A DNA stretch of 64,000 bases from Trichobilharzia regenti (GCA_944472135.2 OX235263.1:3579517-3643516), one strand, 5' to 3'; positions 1-10,510 are shown, numbered from the stretch's first letter. The notes: generated from the letters alone by a model not told the origin. Made by a program: numbers and translations.

Positions 1-69
1 ACCAAAACGTTTATGTCTCAAGGGAACAAATGCTTTAAACAGTGCCATCACCAGGCATCTCTTTGACAA

Positions 70-475
70 ACCAAACTATAGAAAATTAAACTAATACTCA
101 CCAGTGACTTGCTATAGCATGGAGTTTCCTGGAGTCCTAGTGGAAGTCGTGACCAGTGAGGTCCATCCAGAAGTCACGTGTGGGGATGGATTTCCCACCG
201 ACGACGCTCGTTGGGGTCGCCCTAAATTACGAACTAGTAGAAGTTAGAATTCATGGGCTGACCACTGAATTAGGTCCGAGTGGCTGAATGATATACGAGC
301 TGGCCTTGAAACCGGAAGGTCCTAGGTTCACGCACTGGCGGTGGTTGGTTACTGCCTTTGATTCCTCAACTTGTCTGATGAAACAGCTGTCCATTACTCC
401 CTGGATTGTTTTCAAGGGTTCTCTAACTGATATCAATCCGTGATCAACTCGTAAAAACAAAACTAACCCTTACAA
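70..475 (+). repeat. SINE-2 copy (tRNA-like SINE)
   Basis: This 400-bp unit recurs, in either orientation, at 8165-8580, 29085-29480, 44875-44980 with 47485-47765, 50035-50185, 52090-52300 and 55240-55610. Around 270-345 it carries a tRNA-like promoter (box A near GTGGCTGAATGAT, a damaged box B near CCTAGGTTCAC). It ends in an A-rich tail after GATATCAATCCGTGATCAA. The copy is degenerate. The family is recognised by comparison of copies inside the window only. Confidence 0.7.
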
Positions 476-875
476 ACCAAAATGTAGAAAACTGGCGTAA
501 GTTGCTGTCTACCAATTTTGGCTATCAGACAGCTCTCACCACAATAGTATTTTAAGACTGCGATTCATGGCCACGTTAGTATGAACCAAAATGTCATCTC
601 CTCTAAGATAAGTAGATTGTATCTCAGATGGGTGTTCGATAAGTTTCACTGCAAACCGAAGTGTTCCGAACCAGGTTTACAATGATTCTTTGACCTATCT
701 ATGTTTTTGGCCGAATAGAAATTCCTAGATACATGAAATTCGCAAAACATCTTTTTTGCGTTAGCATTCTAGTTGATTTTCTTTGTGTTTTTTTATTATT
801 TTTGTTTTGTTTTGATCATATTTATTAAAATATTCTAAGAAAATATTTAAAATACTCATAGATTCTTTGATCGGA
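476..875. other. Unassigned AT-rich intron sequence
   Basis: No ORF, promoter-like motif or repeat shared with the rest of the window was recognised here. Confidence 0.5.
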
Positions 876-1115
876 CACTAGGTAGTTGGTATCTAGTGTT
901 GTACGTGTCTAGTCCTTTGTTTGGTCAAGACTGAAGTTTACAATGTGGTCACCAACAAGCCTACGTTGTTCGTCATCATGGTTCACTCTGGACTGTTGCT
1001 ATCTCAGAATGCATATGAGTATTCCTTCAAGACTGTAGGTACACCTTGATGGCGGATGCTAACAATCGTGAAACCTAGGTCCGACGATTCCTGCCGATTG
1101 CCTTCAACCATATAA
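876..1115 (+). repeat. Dispersed repeat remnant, shared with 20590-20765
   Basis: The start resembles the reverse complement of 20590-20765: both contain GGACACTAG and GTGTCTAGTCC at similar spacing, and both contain a TTGCCTTCAACCAT / CGCCTTCAACCATCTAAT stretch. The alignment is gapped, so the two are related but old. No coding potential was seen. Confidence 0.35.
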
Positions 1116-1261
1116 TAACAACTATACTCATGAATTATTTATATAATTGCATCTTTTGTAATGGTTGGCTAGGTAACATTTTGATCAAAATTACTGCCCG
1201 TGATCATCACACCAACTACTGGAATTGTTTCTTTTTAAAAATTCCTAAATATATTTAGTAG

Positions 1262-1450
1262 TTTTCGTGGATGGTGTTTAGCGATGTAAGAATCTGGAAT
1301 GTGGATTTCGTCCTAACTTTAGGACTCGTAATCTCTGTGTTCCTGCATCCTCCCAGTAAGTAGGCAATGGTTGTTCCCGATGAAACTTGAACCCAGTACC
1401 CGTCGTTTGAAATGGCGAAGCGTTACCAGACCACATAAGCTATGAGAGGC
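1262..1450 (-). repeat. Smalpha-like SINE with degenerate hammerhead core
   Basis: Read on the minus strand there is a tRNA-like head (box A near TGGTCTGGTAACG, box B near ACTGGGTTCAAG), then a hammerhead-like region of ATTACGA, a hairpin GTCCTAAAGTTAGGAC, and GAAA. The canonical CTGATGA core is altered, so activity is doubtful. Schistosome Smalpha SINEs are known to combine a Pol III head with a hammerhead ribozyme; this copy fits that plan. Confidence 0.65.
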
Positions 1451-1484
1451 AGTCGGGTGGATAGCAATTTGACGTTTGAAAAGC

Positions 1485-1610
1485 TGGGTACTGGGTTGCA
1501 GCCTTACTGGGAATACCATCACTCACGGGGGAACGTAGGCGATTCCAGATGACGAGTCTCACGGCTAGGACGAAATGTACATCCTAGATTCCATGTTTGT
1601 TGAATCAAGG
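1485..1610 (+). repeat. Truncated Smalpha-like SINE in opposite orientation
   Basis: A second hammerhead-like segment at 1545-1600 reads on the plus strand: CCAGATGACGAGTC, a short hairpin, GGACGAAA, then TACATCCTAGATTCC. It lacks the tRNA-like head and stands head-to-head with the minus-strand copy at 1262-1450. Confidence 0.55.
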
Positions 1611-1767
1611 ATAAGCAAAATAAAAATTGAATTAAAAACAAATAATGTAGTGACTTTATCTTATGATTGCATCGGTAGTTCAGTGATAAGAATAATCATC
1701 AGACACGCTTCACGTAGTCTAGGATACTATCTCCGGCCGACTCACTGACTGACAAGCCTCACCCAAC

Positions 1768-1945
1768 GGGCGGCACAGTGGTTAAGACTCTCGCCGACCA
1801 TGCACATGGCCCGAGGTTCGATCCCCTGCCACTGACGCACACCTGATATCTATGGTTGACCTACAAAATTTGGGCTACCGATATCACATGCTGAAAATTC
1901 CATACTTGTGCCATAAATACAGTGTGGAATCAAGCTGTAGTAAAA
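1768..1945 (+). repeat. SINE-1 copy (tRNA head, CR1-like tail)
   Basis: Box A-like GGCACAGTGGTTAAG and box B-like GAGGTTCGATCCCCTG are followed by ACGCACACCTGATATC, a GCAAAATTTGGGC-like linker and the tail TGCTGAAAATTCCATACTTG...GTGTGGAATCAAGCTG. Other copies are at 7050-7660 (split), 8744-8925, 10322-10510, 13891-14080, 27222-27415 and 41063-41250. Confidence 0.85.
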
Positions 1946-2135
1946 AAAGTTCTTTAGCTGCTGCATACCGTGTTTTTTAGAAAAAAACTTGCAGTCTTTA
2001 TATGTGTTACAATGCTATTCAGCACACTATATAACGTAATTTGAAAAATCCAATCAATGAAACTTCTCATTTACTGAAGAAAAAATATTCTTTAACATCC
2101 AACTTACAATTACTTTGTTTCCCTATAATTTCCAG

Positions 2136-2295
2136 CTTATTCATTCAACAGTCCTCTGAAGATTCGCTTAATTCGGATGGCACTACATTCAGAATAATAT
2201 GGAAGACAAAACTTCAAGCCGAAAAGTTATCACTTGGTGAAATTAAATCGCAGTCGACTTTAAACAAAGCTGAGAGCAGAACGCCAGGCTATAAG
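2136..2295 (+). CDS. NPHP4: NPHP4 exon (first in window)
   Basis: This is an internal exon of nephrocystin-4. It is preceded by a pyrimidine-rich tract and TTCCAG and followed by donor GTAATT. It starts with the last base of a split codon and then runs 53 codons to a codon boundary, matching the phase-0 start of the next exon at 6789. The peptide includes FRIIWKTKLQAEKLSL and is less conserved than later exons. Its assignment rests on the open frame, the splice sites and its join to the clearly homologous next exon. A second AG at 2150-2151 could be an alternative acceptor, but it would change the phase. No upstream exon was recognised in 1-2135. Confidence 0.7.
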
Positions 2296-2344
2296 GTAAT
2301 TTGCCGTTTGTAACATTTTAATGGCCACTCAGTTGTCCATTGTT

Positions 2345-3330
2345 TTGAGATTGGTGTATTATTATTATCATTGTTCCCTTGGGTTCCTAGTGGAACATAG
2401 GGCTTCAACTGCACATCTCCACTTGCCACTTCTGTCTTCTGCTGTACTTTTCACCTGCATCCATGTTAGTTAGTCCATACTGTTTCAACTCCTCTTCACA
2501 CGATCTCCTCCATGTCACCCTTGCACTGACGTCCCACTCGCCGCTTCCCTTTCAGGTTCCACTCGAGCAATGGCCTGACGCGCACGCGATGTCACCCAGT
2601 GGCCTCCTCAGCTAGTGTCCAATCCATCTCCACTTTCTCCTGCATATTTTTGTTGGGTGATTGGTTCTTGTTTTGTTTGTTTGTTCCCATGGTTTCTTGT
2701 TGGTGATTCTTTTCGGCCCGGCCACCTGATCTTCAGTATAGATCCAGCGAAGACAGTTGTTTATAAGATAAGGGTCTGCAACAGGCTGTTGGAAATATTC
2801 TTTGTGACCCGCCTGCCAAGTTTCTGATCCGCATAGAAGAGCTGACTGACTTGACGTTTTTATTGAAAATCTGACTGAATTTTGTTGTTGATGGTGAGTG
2901 ATGAAGATTTCCAGATTGGTTTCAGGTTGATGAGTGAATGTGTTTCTCGCCTTCCCGATTGTCGCTCGATTTGACATCCTCGTCCGTTCCGACTGCCTGT
3001 AGTTGAGACAATGCTCCCTATATAAGTGAATGAATGAAGTAACCTCTTTCAAATCCCTCCATTGATGGTAATTGACGCTGAATGTTGCTACCGTTGCTGT
3101 TGTTGGTTGGTTGGTTATTTTCATCACCTCCGTCTTGTCTATGTTGACCTGGAGTCCTATCTTCACTGTCTGCTTCTTCGACCAGTTTATCGGTTTTCGC
3201 TTGTAAGTCTTCGAAATAAATCCACACACGAAATCCAGGTCTTCTAGGTTCTTCGCGTCAGTCCAGGATATCCCTGTCCCGCTTCTCGTTTCCCACTCAC
3301 TGTCTGACGCATAATCCAGTCAGTCCACCA
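2345..3330 (-). mobile_element. RTE-A (SR2-like) LINE, 3' fragment
   Basis: Minus-strand frames hold the C-terminal end of an RTE-type reverse transcriptase: VNIDKTEVMKITNQ, then ALLCGSETWQ and RRKWRWIGH. The 205-aa frame at 2612-3229 carries most of this, with frameshifts on either side. The 3' end near 2345-2400 reads GAAGCCCTATGTTCCACTAG on the minus strand, followed by an AAT-type tail. That same tail ends the SINE-R copies. It is 5' truncated and not functional. Confidence 0.8.
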
Positions 3331-3735
3331 CAATTAGGAATATCATTGGTGAACAACCATTAATCAGCGAAATATACGCAGATTACTATGTGCATTCCGA
3401 AGGGGACGTTCAAAATTATGTATTGTAACATTTCATTTTATTTATTGCAAGTTATAAGGGGAAAACATTTAGAAGAAAACGACTGTAAGACTGAAAATGT
3501 TGAAATATATGTCAGTTAAACTAATTAATGGATGACATATCTACCAGAAAAACCATAACATAAACTGATTAAAAATGCCCATTAAAATGCTTAATGTTAG
3601 AAATGGACATCCATTAGATAAAAATTGAAAATCAATAAGTTCAAGAATTAGTTTATGACTGTTTGTTAGTATACACCACGTCTAAATGGAACCAAACGTG
3701 AGGACATAATAATATGTGTAGAAAACATGGGCACT
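3331..3735. other. Unassigned AT-rich intron sequence
   Basis: No ORF or repeat was recognised. The last part (GGGCACTG..TTAGTAAGTAATTCCATATTAG, 3729-3760) also occurs next to another element at 8135-8170, so the edge may belong to the neighbouring PLE. Confidence 0.4.
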
Positions 3736-3744
3736 GTACTAGTA

Positions 3745-5240
3745 AGTAATTCCATATTAGTTTGTTTGTTAGATGAATAGATCACACAGTGATGAAACAG
3801 TATTACTGTTTACTGGATGACACAGTTTCGAACACAATTCATTATTATTCATATTTATCGTCGTTGGGGTAGTAGAATTTTCTAGATATCCAACTGGACA
3901 GGTGTTGAATCATTCCTATTACACGTATTTGCAGTTGATTCGATAAGTAAAGCCTCCGATATCAGTCTCTCCGTCCACCATGCAATTACAGTAGATTTTA
4001 AAACTGTCATCCTATCCCATCCATTCTATTGTATGGTTGTATGTGATTGCATGTGATGAGTGTTATAGCTGAATAATATAGTTCAAATTATTCCTCCAGA
4101 TTTCTTATCTTATTCACGTCAACTAATCTAGATTTCTCTAGGTTTGTCACGCTCGACTAGTCTAACTCTCCCTGTTCTACTACTCTAACCTATGTATTTG
4201 ACCTGACAATCATTGCAGGCAGGGTATTAGACAAACTAAATTGTTTTGTTTGATCGCCTCTGCAGGATTGATCCTTTAACTGACATAGCTTGTTTCTAAT
4301 TGAGTTTGTGGGTGGTTTGAATACCAGCCACTTTAATTCCTGCCTGCCTTGCTAAGAATTCTGCGTAAAGTGGTTTCCGAGGTTCCTTCCTTGTATGGAA
4401 TTACTACTGATGATTTAGATTCCTTATTGTTGGTGTTGTCATTAACCTGAGCTTGTTTGACATGCATGTCGTCATTAATATTATTATTATCATTATATCA
4501 CTATCACTACTATCATTGTTTATTTTATTTTTACATTTTCCTTACATACTTCCTGATTGATTTATCAGGGTAATTATTAAGTTTGAAAGCTTCTCTTATA
4601 TGTATCACTTCCTATCTTGAATTTTCCTTGGTACTACTTAGCTTTTGTGCTCTATCACTTAAACATTTCACCAATCCTATTTTCACTGACATAGATTGGG
4701 TGGGATGATCGGAAGTTCAAATATCTGTTTGAATCTGTGTGTTTCCCACCTTCTTTCCTCTTTACGGTGCAATCTAACATTGGAAGTTCCCCTTCCTGAC
4801 TTTCCAATTCATAAGTGAATTGAATTGCCTCCACCTTTGAGTTGATGTGTTTGGAAACTCTATCTGTATCTTGTGTTCTAAGTACTGTGAACGTGTCGTC
4901 TACATACCTCCAACATACTTTTGGGTGGGTGGGGCTGAACGTTTCAATCGGTATGTTTTCCCACCTATCCATGAATATATCTGCCACAACTGGGATATTG
5001 TTGACCCCATGATAACTCCCTCAGTTTGTTTGTATACTTACACTTGGAATTTAAATACTATGGAAGCCAGGTATAGCTGCACTCCCAGAATTATGTCCTC
5101 ATGTGGCACTTTTGTCCTAAGTTCGAGTTCTTGGTCAGAAATGAGTTCGTTTCTGACTGCCTCTATAGCGATATTTATTGGTATACGTGTATAGAAACTC
5201 ACAATGTCAAAACTAACATTTTTTCTTCATTATCTAATTT
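3745..5240 (-). mobile_element. PLE-3 Penelope-like element, decayed
   Basis: The minus-strand frame at 4655-4987 encodes a Penelope-type reverse transcriptase palm with RYVDDTFTVL and a downstream LPMLDCTV block. Remains of a GIY-YIG endonuclease region follow toward 4100-4450, broken by stops. The 3' terminus at 3770-3850 has the family end (TACTGGATGACA..TTTCGAACACAA) shared with 8990-9120, 21340-21420 and 22740-22860. Pol is interrupted by stops and frameshifts. Confidence 0.75.
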
Positions 5241-6025
5241 TAAATTATCTTATCTGTGTTTTACTTCATAAGAATTTGTTAGTCTAGATTTTGAGTAACT
5301 TTTAAGAGGTCTTTGGTTGGTTCGTCATACAACAGAGATCCTTGTAAGCTAATCATTTTTGGTCATCCGATCTTCATTATGGAGTCAGCTGTTCATCAAA
5401 AGTTGACAGTGAGATCACTGGATACGACACAAACATGTGGTCATGAAATGATTGTTCTTTTATTAATGTCTACTCATGGCGAAAATGTATCAGCGAGATA
5501 CTGACACATCGCCTAAAAAATGCGGTAAAAAAAGCATTCGCTGCTGCTGAATTACGCTGTGTCTTCAAAACCACTCCTCTTTTGCGTTCAGGAATAAAAG
5601 ATAAACTGCTTAATTTCGCCTCTTCCATCTGTATCTACTAATTTAGCTGCTTCTGTGGAGTGAGCCAGTTACTTGCATAGGCCGCACAATTAGGCGTGTT
5701 TCTCGTCGAATTTTCGAACATCGCCCTGCGTGTTTAAGTGAAGGATAAACCAAATCTATTCGCAGCGCTATTCTCTCTCATCTTGTGGATTCAGAAAACA
5801 ATATTGACGTTAACCAGGCGGCTTTCAGATTCATTTACCGCATACCAACAAATCTCAATTTCAATCATTAAATATTGCTGAGGCTGACTGTTGGTAATCA
5901 CATCGAGAAGCCTAGTCTGTGCATCCAAAAGAAGCTAGTTCAGTCATTATCATTACCTTGGCCATCCAGGTTTGAATGATCCTGAATTTTGTCGAATTTT
6001 CCTAATTTTAGTTGATATTCTATTT

Positions 6026-6460
6026 CTCGGAAAATACCCATTTATTCATAAGTAAAAACACAGTTTTTTGTTCAGCGAAGAAATTTCTTTTCAACGACTT
6101 CATTTTCAAGCTGTACAGTCGGTATTTATATTACAGAAAAAGGTTATTAAGTGGATCGATTCGATTTTGCCATGTGGATAACTTTGAAAGATGAATCACG
6201 TGGGGCTAAATGACCAGACTCTAACAGGTGATCACAAATAGACGACTTTGCAGTTCAGAACGTAGAACTGCAAAGTCGTCTATTTGTGATCACCTGTTAG
6301 AGTCTGGTCATTTAGCCCCACGTGATTCATCTTTCAAAGTTATCCACATGGCAAAATCGAATCGATCCACCTAATAACCTTTTTCTGTAATATAAATACC
6401 GACTGTACACCTTGAAAATGAAGTCGTTGAAAAGAAATTTCTTCGCTGAACAAAAACTGT
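6026..6460. mobile_element. 435-bp palindromic PLE-terminus insertion
   Basis: The two arms, about 6057-6252 and 6261-6460, are near-perfect inverted repeats meeting at GCAGTTCAGAACGTAGAACTGC. The arm ends read GTTCAGCGAAGAAATTTC and its complement, the same terminal signature as the PLE-2 elements. The insert is flanked by GATATTCTATTT at 6014-6025 and 6461-6472, a 12-bp target-site duplication. The related locus at 36890-36900 has this sequence once and no insert. Confidence 0.85.
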
Positions 6461-6487
6461 GATATTCTATTTGCTACTATATCTTTA

Positions 6488-6525
6488 TTATTATTATTAT
6501 ATTATTATTATTATTATTATAATTT
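6488..6525. repeat. (TTA)n microsatellite
   Basis: Runs of TTA units with one TATTA interruption follow the palindromic insert. Confidence 0.8.
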
Positions 6526-6788
6526 AAGTATCTTCAATGAACTGTGGTAATTTCATCGTGATACTACTTGACAAATTTATATTATTTAAAAAACGCGCCG
6601 ATATTGTTATTGATAACTAATCCGAAATGTACACAAAACCTCTCTAATCCTCAATGATAACTAATCCAGAATATTCTATGTATATAAACATGCATATATG
6701 TAATTGTAGAGCCAGAAGAGGAGGAAGTTATCGAAAGGGGGATATTCATTGCTCACATTTATTTTGTGTTTTATACATCATTTGTCAG

Positions 6789-6932
6789 GTTATTTTTCTT
6801 ATCGATTCCACTTATTTCAAACCTGGAGAAACTGAGTTATTTTTCAATTATTTACTTCGAGCAAATATGCAAATTGATGTATGGAATGCAAAGTCTCATA
6901 TACTGATTGGAACATGTATAGTTGAGTTGAAA
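6789..6932 (+). CDS. NPHP4: NPHP4 exon, C2-like domain part
   Basis: These 48 codons begin and end on codon boundaries, with acceptor TTTGTCAG and donor GTGAGT. The peptide has LIDSTYFKPGETELFFNYLL and MQIDVWNAKSHILIGT, closely matching the C2-like segment of vertebrate nephrocystin-4, where a similar FxPGxTxLFxxYLL...QIDVWD pattern is found. Nephrocystin-4 acts at the ciliary transition zone with NPHP1 and RPGRIP1L. In a fluke it would be expected in ciliated flame cells and sensory endings (inference). The next exon continues exactly with HLCRQGREAVQ, as in the family. Confidence 0.93.
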
Positions 6933-7049
6933 GTGAGTTTTTTTTAACCAAAAAAAGTTTTTTCAGTTTCTAAACCATAGATGTTGTTGCAAGCGTTTTG
7001 GAATAATTTGATTTCCAAGTCAGTGTGAATCATTATAAATTGTTCTTTG

Positions 7050-7660
7050 GTGACACAGGGTTTGGGACGCACATATTCTGAGGTTCGTCACCCCAGCCAC
7101 CGACGCACACCTGTTTTTCGGATTGTTTCGGATTGTGAGGGCGATTGTTACTTCCCGGCTGCCCACACCGTGGAAGTTGGTTGCGTGACCGCAGAGCCCA
7201 GGGGACAACTGCTTGAGGCCGGTCACACGCGGCCTGTTTTTGTTCGTTCTCTTTTTTTTGGTGTGTCTCAGTAGCATACTTATCACTCCTGCCCTGTGAC
7301 ATGGCAGCAGGAAGCGCGGTCGTTGTTAATCCGGGCCACGGCCGATCCGGCATGAAATTTTGTGATTTTGTATTGATCATGATGTTGGATTGGGTAGCTG
7401 CTTTTTGTTTAACCGCTATCCAAACAACCTTTCTGGCATGGTAAGACCTCAAGAGACATAAGTCTCAGCCAGTATAGCTTGAATAGATCATTGCGGTGTT
7501 CAAGCCCGACCACCACGTCAAGGTAGCAGCTTTCGGTCGGACGCACACCTGATATCAATTGGTCGGGCTGCAAAATTTGGCTACTGATATCACACGCTGA
7601 AAATTCCATACTTTTGCCAATAATACGATGTGGAATTAAGCTATAGTCTAGAAAGTCAAA
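7050..7660 (+). repeat. SINE-1 copy split by a LINE insertion
   Basis: The tRNA-like head (box B-like AGGTTCGTCACCCC) ends at GACGCACACCTG (7102-7113). The body resumes with the same GACGCACACCTG at 7540-7551 and continues through GCAAAATTTGG to the TGAAAATTCCATAC tail near 7655. The repeated 12 bp is the target duplication of the inserted LINE piece 7114-7539. Confidence 0.8.
7114..7539 (-). mobile_element. RTE-B insertion consisting of the 5' end only
   Basis: On the minus strand this segment is nearly identical to the first 415 bases of the complete RTE-B element ending at 59996, and it starts at the same 5' base (CCGACCGAAAGCTGC). It stops at ATCCGAAACAATCCGAAAAA, where the full element continues to its ORF. 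It is flanked by a 12-bp target duplication. The frame at 7033-7452 is the start of the LINE ORF and is not a separate gene. Confidence 0.8.
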
Positions 7661-8164
7661 AAAGAAATTATCCCAGGGTGTTTAAAAAAATATCGAAACA
7701 AGATCTGTTTTCTGAACATTTCACTGTGTAAGCCACCACCACCACAGCTTCTTCGGCAGGATTATTTGGATTTTATTAATCATTAGATATATAATCATAA
7801 ATTTTATATAAACTGCATTCCCTTTGAAGGCCACTTGTCGGTAGACACTTGTATCAATAGAAAAGTGTAAACAAGCATCAAATATTTGTAATGATTAATG
7901 TCAGATTGTCATTATGTAGGTTTTTGTCTGTATGAATGTTGATGAGTGTATGTTATTTATCGTATGGAAAACATGTCAATTCACATGTATGATAAACATG
8001 ATAATATTTTTATAAAGGTCACTGAGGTTCATAGAGTTTTATTTTTTTCTCGTCTGTCTTGATCCGTTGGAGTTTGTCGCAGAGGTGATAAGTCTATCGT
8101 TTGACTTCATTCGATTCGTTAATATTTGTGTAAAACTTGGGCACTGTGTTAGTAAGTAATTCCA
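7661..8164. other. Unassigned AT-rich intron sequence
   Basis: No coding frame or window-wide repeat was recognised, apart from the edge at 8135-8164 that resembles 3725-3760. Confidence 0.45.
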
Positions 8165-8580
8165 TATTAGTTTTTACGACTTAATCACGGATTGATATCA
8201 GTTAGAGAACCATCGAAAACCAACCAGGGAGTACTGGACAGCTGTTGTTTCATCCTAGTTTGGGAATCATCGTCAGTAACCACCCACCACCATGGCGTGA
8301 ACCCCAGAACCTTCGGGTTACCAAGGCAAGCTAGCTCGTATATCTCATTCAGCCACTGGGACCCAATTCAATGGCCAGTACATGAATTCTAACTTCTACC
8401 AATTCATGGTTTAGCGCGACTACCAACTAATGTCATCGGTGGGAAATCCATCCACACACTTGATTGGCTAGACCCCGCTGGTCACAACTTCTCACCAGGA
8501 CTCCAGGAAACTCCATGCCATAGCAAGTAACTGGTGAGCATCAGTTTAATTTTCTGTAGTTTGGTTTGTAAGGATTAGTG
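8165..8580 (-). repeat. SINE-2 copy, near full length
   Basis: This is the best preserved SINE-2. Read on the minus strand it runs from CCTTACAAACCAAACTACAG through CATGAATTGGTAGAAGTTAG and the tRNA-like GGGTCCCAGTGGCTGAATGA, to GATATCAATCCGTGATTAAG and an A-rich end. Box B reads GGTTCTGGGGTTCACGCC, slightly damaged. Confidence 0.75.
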
Positions 8581-8743
8581 ATGCTTTTACGAAGTTGACC
8601 ACCTGGGTTCGAATCGCAGTGGGTGCGTACTGCCGATGATTGCCAAACTAGAATGAAACAGCTGTTCATTATTGTTCATAATCATTCTATCAGTTATAAT
8701 CACATAACTTGGAAATGTGTGTAATGTTATATATATGTGCGTC

Positions 8744-8925
8744 GGTGGCAAAGTGATTAGGACTCTTGCCAACCATGAAAATGGTCCAGAGTTCAATCAT
8801 TTGCCGAAGCACACCTGATATCTTTGGTCGGCTTGCAAAATTTGGGCTACCGATATCAAATGCTGAAAATTCCATGCCTGTACCAAAAAATACGGTGTGG
8901 AATCAAGCTGAAATCAAGATCAAAA
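8744..8925 (+). repeat. SINE-1 copy
   Basis: GTGCGTCGGTGGCAAAGTG (box A region) and CAGAGTTCAATC (decayed box B) are followed by the GCAAAATTTGGGCTACCGAT linker and the CR1-like tail, which ends GTGTGGAATCAAGCTG. Confidence 0.85.
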
Positions 8926-8939
8926 TAATCTTCTTTGTT

Positions 8940-9795
8940 CTCTCCTATTTGTAGTAGTGGAGAAGACAAAGAAAACTATAAAACCCAAGTTTCAAAGTCG
9001 TGTGATTATAAGTGATGGAAGGATTATGAACAATAATGAATTGTGTTCGAAACTTTGTCATCCAGTAAATAATACTGTTTCACTCATTGTGTGATACATC
9101 TAATAAACAAACTAATATGGAATTCATTCGATGTGGTTAAAATACGCAAGGCTTCAGGGGTCATCCTTTCTTCATGTGAATAAAAGCCCCTCCCTAGAAT
9201 TTTGATATTGTCGAAATCAATCTCATGTCGGTTGTCTATAGCATGCACTGCTATAGTTGATCTTTTCTCTAGACCTTTTAATTCTACTTCATTTCTAGGC
9301 GGGGACGTTTCCTGCATAGTCTGTGTTCACTCATTCTAACCTTCACCTGTCTACTACTCTCCCCTATATAACAAACTTCACATTCTGAACACTTTATCCT
9401 TTAGACACAATTACCTTGTGACATTTTTGGGACCATATCTTTAACAATCAACAAAGCTTTCTCTGTAGAATAATAAGTCTTGAAATAGACTTTAATATTA
9501 TATGAAGCAAATAATCGTCTTTGAAGTTGTTCAAATGTATCCTTTCTATATGGAATGTCTGTGAAGGAACTTAATCCTAAGTTCCTATTATTTTCGAAGA
9601 CTCTCGAATCGACAGTTATACAATGCACAAGATCGACTTTAATTCCAAAACACAAGGTAAGGCTGATAAGAAATTGTATTCTTCGGCAGTTAAAATCAGT
9701 ACTCGGTACCATGTCTATAAAAAAATGTTTTACAAGGAATGTACTGTACTTTTCTTCGTATTCCTTCGTCTTCTTCCAGCTTGTACACGATTAAA
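8940..9795 (-). mobile_element. PLE-3 GIY-YIG region and 3' end
   Basis: Minus-strand frames at 9401-9712 and 9084-9317, with the piece between them, encode the C-terminal part of a Penelope-like protein. It includes the linker near 9500-9700 and an endonuclease core KCSECEVCYIGE at about 9325-9400. The 3' terminus (8990-9120) carries the family end GTCATCCAGTAAATAATACT. The reverse transcriptase is missing and the frame is broken. Confidence 0.7.
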
Positions 9796-10300
9796 TCATT
9801 CGCGCCTTCAAGTTTCCCGCCAATGGCGACCAAGGTCAATAAACCAGCGTTCAATGTCCACAATCATTGACACTCCCCAGCAAAAAGGGTTTATCCCTTT
9901 GACCATAGCGCCGGTAACCTTGAACTGAACTGCCACCGTGGGAACCTGGGCCAACAGGGACTAGGCTAAAATGGAAAAGCAAGACAAAAAGGCCCAAGAC
10001 ACAACAAGCATACCACATCACACCAGTAAGCTCTACCCGGCGTGTGGGATCTTCCCCAGTGATCGGAACTTTACTTCACTCTCTTTCGACAATACCACCA
10101 CTAATCTGGTTCTCTGGGTAATGGTTGCTTCGCATCACTCTGACACAATCCCCCTCCCTCGACGGCGTATCATATCGCGTACACTGACTTTAACACTACT
10201 CGATTCGTTTACAAGTGTAGAGGACTAGAAACGACTTCAAAAGTACTTACAATAACATTACAAAATGATTCCCACAGTGCGACAACTATAAAATTAACCA
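9796..10300. other. Unassigned GC-richer block
   Basis: This block is richer in GC than the surrounding intron and has an open frame of 85 codons at 9971-10228 with no recognised domain. No copy was seen elsewhere in the window. It could be part of an unrecognised repeat (5' UTR or LTR type). Confidence 0.3.
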
Positions 10301-10321
10301 ACAATTAGATGAATTGGATGA

Positions 10322-10510
10322 ACTGTGCGTCGGTGGTACAGTGGTTAGGACTCTCGCCGACCATGCACATGGTCCGAGGTTCGATCCCTTACCGACGCAC
10401 ACCTGATATCAGGTGGTTGGCCTGCAAAATTTGGGCTACCGATATCCATACTGAAAATTCCATACTTGTACCAAAAATACAGTGTGGAATCAGGATGTAA
10501 TCAAAAACAA
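10322..10510 (+). repeat. SINE-1 copy, well preserved
   Basis: It has box A TGGTACAGTGGTTAGG and box B GAGGTTCGATCCC with a cloverleaf-compatible GTGCGTCGGT...ACCGACGCAC stem, then the linker and tail to GTGTGGAATCAGGATGTAAT and an A-rich end. Confidence 0.9.

Larger units (their letters stand above)
5395..6740 (+). mobile_element. PLE-2 3' half, decayed, carrying a palindromic insert
   Basis: Plus-strand frames hold the PLE C-terminal region: a linker (NVSARY block at about 5470), a degenerate GIY-YIG endonuclease (SSICIY, then CFCGV near 5620-5680) and the end KPSLCIQKKLVQ at 5910-5945. Stops interrupt it. The 3' flank is collinear with 36880-37140, except that 435 bp (6026-6460) is inserted at GATATTCTATTT. 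A (TTA)n run lies at 6488-6525. Confidence 0.75.

Noticed and set aside
7033..7452. 139-codon minus-strand ORF as a gene
   Set aside because: It is the 5' end of the RTE-B ORF region in a truncated insert.
9971..10228. 85-codon ORF as a gene
   Set aside because: It has no recognised domain or splice signals, and such a length occurs by chance in GC-richer sequence.
10322..10400. A genuine tRNA gene
   Set aside because: Boxes A and B and a cloverleaf-like shape are present, but the sequence is followed by a SINE body and LINE-like tail and recurs in many degenerate copies. The same applies to the other SINE heads.
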